Assembly: GCA_021774575.1 (NCBI GenBank)
Contig: JAJFIX010000037.1
Span: forward strand, 62,001-126,000
From: Alphaproteobacteria bacterium
GTDB taxonomy: Bacteria; Pseudomonadota; Alphaproteobacteria; UBA6615
Direction: 5' to 3'
DNA length: 64,000 bases
Under the pieces are notes generated by a model. That model was not told the DNA's origin. It made no database searches and was given only the letters and a program-made list of their open reading frames with translations. A program made the translations under genes and the position numbers. Positions 63,145 to 64,000 of the stretch are shown here, piece by piece; position 1 is the stretch's first letter, and each line of letters starts with the position of its first letter.

Positions 63145-64000
63145 TTAGTTGCGTCGGTCCAGGACAAAGTCGGTAACTGTCTTTAGCAAATTTGCCGCTT
63201 CGCCGAAGGTTTCAAGGGCGCTGGAAGCCTCTTGTGACAATTTGCGCGCCTCGGCGCGGGCGCCATCGAGCCCCATCAGGCCGACCAACGTTCCTTTGCC
63301 ACGATCAGCATCCTTGCCAACCGCTTTGCCCATTTCCGCCGCACTTCCCTCGACATCAAGCAAATCATCTGTAATCTGAAAGATCAGGCCGAGGGCATGA
63401 CCAAACCGTTTCAACGCCTGCACCTGATCGACACCGGCGTCGGCAAGCAAGGGGCCAGCAATGCATGAAAACTCAATGAGAGCGCCGGTTTTTCGCTCTT
63501 GCAGGGCCAGAATGTCGGCTGCCTGGCTGAGCGGCTCCGCTTCGGCGGCCAGGTCGCGTATTTGGCCTCCAACCATACCATTGGCACCCGCTGCCTGGGC
63601 CAGAGCCGAAATGATCGCGGCGCGAACGCCGCCATCGGCGTGGGTCGCCGGGTCGGCAACAATTTCAAATGCCAGGGTCAACATGGCGTCACCGGCAAGA
63701 ATTGCCGTTGCCTCATCATAGGCGATATGAACAGTCGGCTGGCCCCGACGCAAATCGTCGTCATCCATTGCCGGAAGGTCGTCATGAACCAGCGAATAGC
63801 TGTGGATAAGTTCGATCGCCGCACCGACTCTGAGCGCGCCCTGGCGGTCCGCCCCGCATAACTCCGCACTCATCATGACCAGACCGGGGCGTAGGCGCTT
63901 ACCGCCGGCCATTACCGAGTGGCGCATCGCGCCCCAAAGGCGCTTATCCGCCGCGACGGCATCCGGGGTATCGGTAAGGATTTCGGCTAACAGCGCTTCG
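63145..64000 (-). CDS. ispA: polyprenyl (farnesyl/geranyl) diphosphate synthase, 5' end cut by window
   Basis: The frame runs on through base 64000 without a start, so about 285 residues are visible; an internal ATG at 63927 is not the true start. First aspartate-rich motif HDDLPAMDDDDLRRG, second QITDDLLD, MRHSVMAGGKRLRPGLV and a late GKDADRGKGT. Residues just before the first Asp motif (SYSLVHDD) suit C15 product length. Supplies prenyl diphosphates next to dxs. Confidence 0.92.
   Translation of the reverse strand, partial: EALLAEILTDTPDAVAADKRLWGAMRHSVMAGGKRLRPGLVMMSAELCGADRQGALRVGAAIELIHSYSLVHDDLPAMDDDDLRRGQPTVHIAYDEATAILAGDAMLTLAFEIVADPATHADGGVRAAIISALAQAAGANGMVGGQIRDLAAEAEPLSQAADILALQERKTGALIEFSCIAGPLLADAGVDQVQALKRFGHALGLIFQITDDLLDVEGSAAEMGKAVGKDADRGKGTLVGLMGLDGARAEARKLSQEASSALETFGEAANLLKTVTDFVLDRRN

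Noticed and set aside
1-64000. Mobile elements, prophage, defence islands, tRNA and rRNA genes
   Set aside because: None found: no transposase, integrase, phage structural or restriction-type proteins and no cloverleaf or rRNA sequence recognised on either strand.

Overview
The window looks like chromosomal DNA of a Gram-negative alphaproteobacterium, plausibly Rhodospirillales-like. This rests on moderate-to-high GC, many secreted or lipobox proteins, a Tat lipoprotein, the ispA-dxs pair, a bio operon with bioC, and dense 4-bp ATGA/GTGA-coupled gene junctions. The lineage is inference. I saw no rRNA, tRNA, CRISPR array, prophage, transposase or IS element. There is no gene-free stretch longer than about 300 bases.

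Layout. 1-6.7 kb: the 5' part of a VanB-type oxidoreductase, a Tat/lipobox cupredoxin, a cytochrome c and a giant multicopper-oxidase-like protein made of three tandem paralogous units. 6.7-10.9 kb: a secreted subtilase, an orphan membrane histidine kinase, a small membrane protein with a YbjQ-family partner, and a secreted glycine-zipper protein. 11-17.7 kb: a luciferase-like monooxygenase, a membrane-anchored FMN glutamate-synthase-like protein, a CAP-domain protein, small membrane and lipoproteins, and a coupled deacetylase-amidase pair. 17.7-22.5 kb: a secreted EF-hand protein divergent from an OmpR/HK two-component system, a CBS-BON protein, and a parvulin lipoprotein. 22.6-32.8 kb: a nine-gene minus-strand run, dppABCDF followed by enoyl-CoA hydratase, feruloyl-CoA-synthase-like ligase, thiolase and SDR. 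This couples a DppA-type ABC importer to CoA-dependent side-chain oxidation, and a strong palindromic operator candidate lies in front of it.

33-40.8 kb: a complete biotin operon (bioF, a bioH-like hydrolase, bioC, bioD, bioA, bioB) directly downstream of an AsmA-family gene. 40.9-48.9 kb: rraA, a glutathionyl-hydroquinone reductase, an UMF1-type MFS, deoD, a CocE hydrolase with an isochorismatase-fold hydrolase, an M48 lipoprotein protease, and two small secreted unknowns. 49.1-58.7 kb: acyl-CoA dehydrogenase with SDR, a PepSY-TM protein, an MLE-subgroup enolase with a possible 19-residue leader peptide, an orphan form-II CoxL-like molybdoenzyme with an MFS porter, a GFA protein, a secreted unknown and a threonine-dehydratase-like enzyme. 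58.7-64 kb: soluble lytic transglycosylase, dxs and ispA (cut by the window end).

The themes are periplasmic redox/metal chemistry, envelope proteins, CoA-linked catabolism of organic acids (probably aromatic), and housekeeping cofactor and isoprenoid synthesis. The items most worth a second look are the triplicated multicopper oxidase with its electron-carrier neighbours, the EF-hand/two-component pair with similar Arg-Pro-Gly-rich segments, and the dpp/phenylpropanoid-CoA operon with its operator and its 30-bp intercistronic palindrome.
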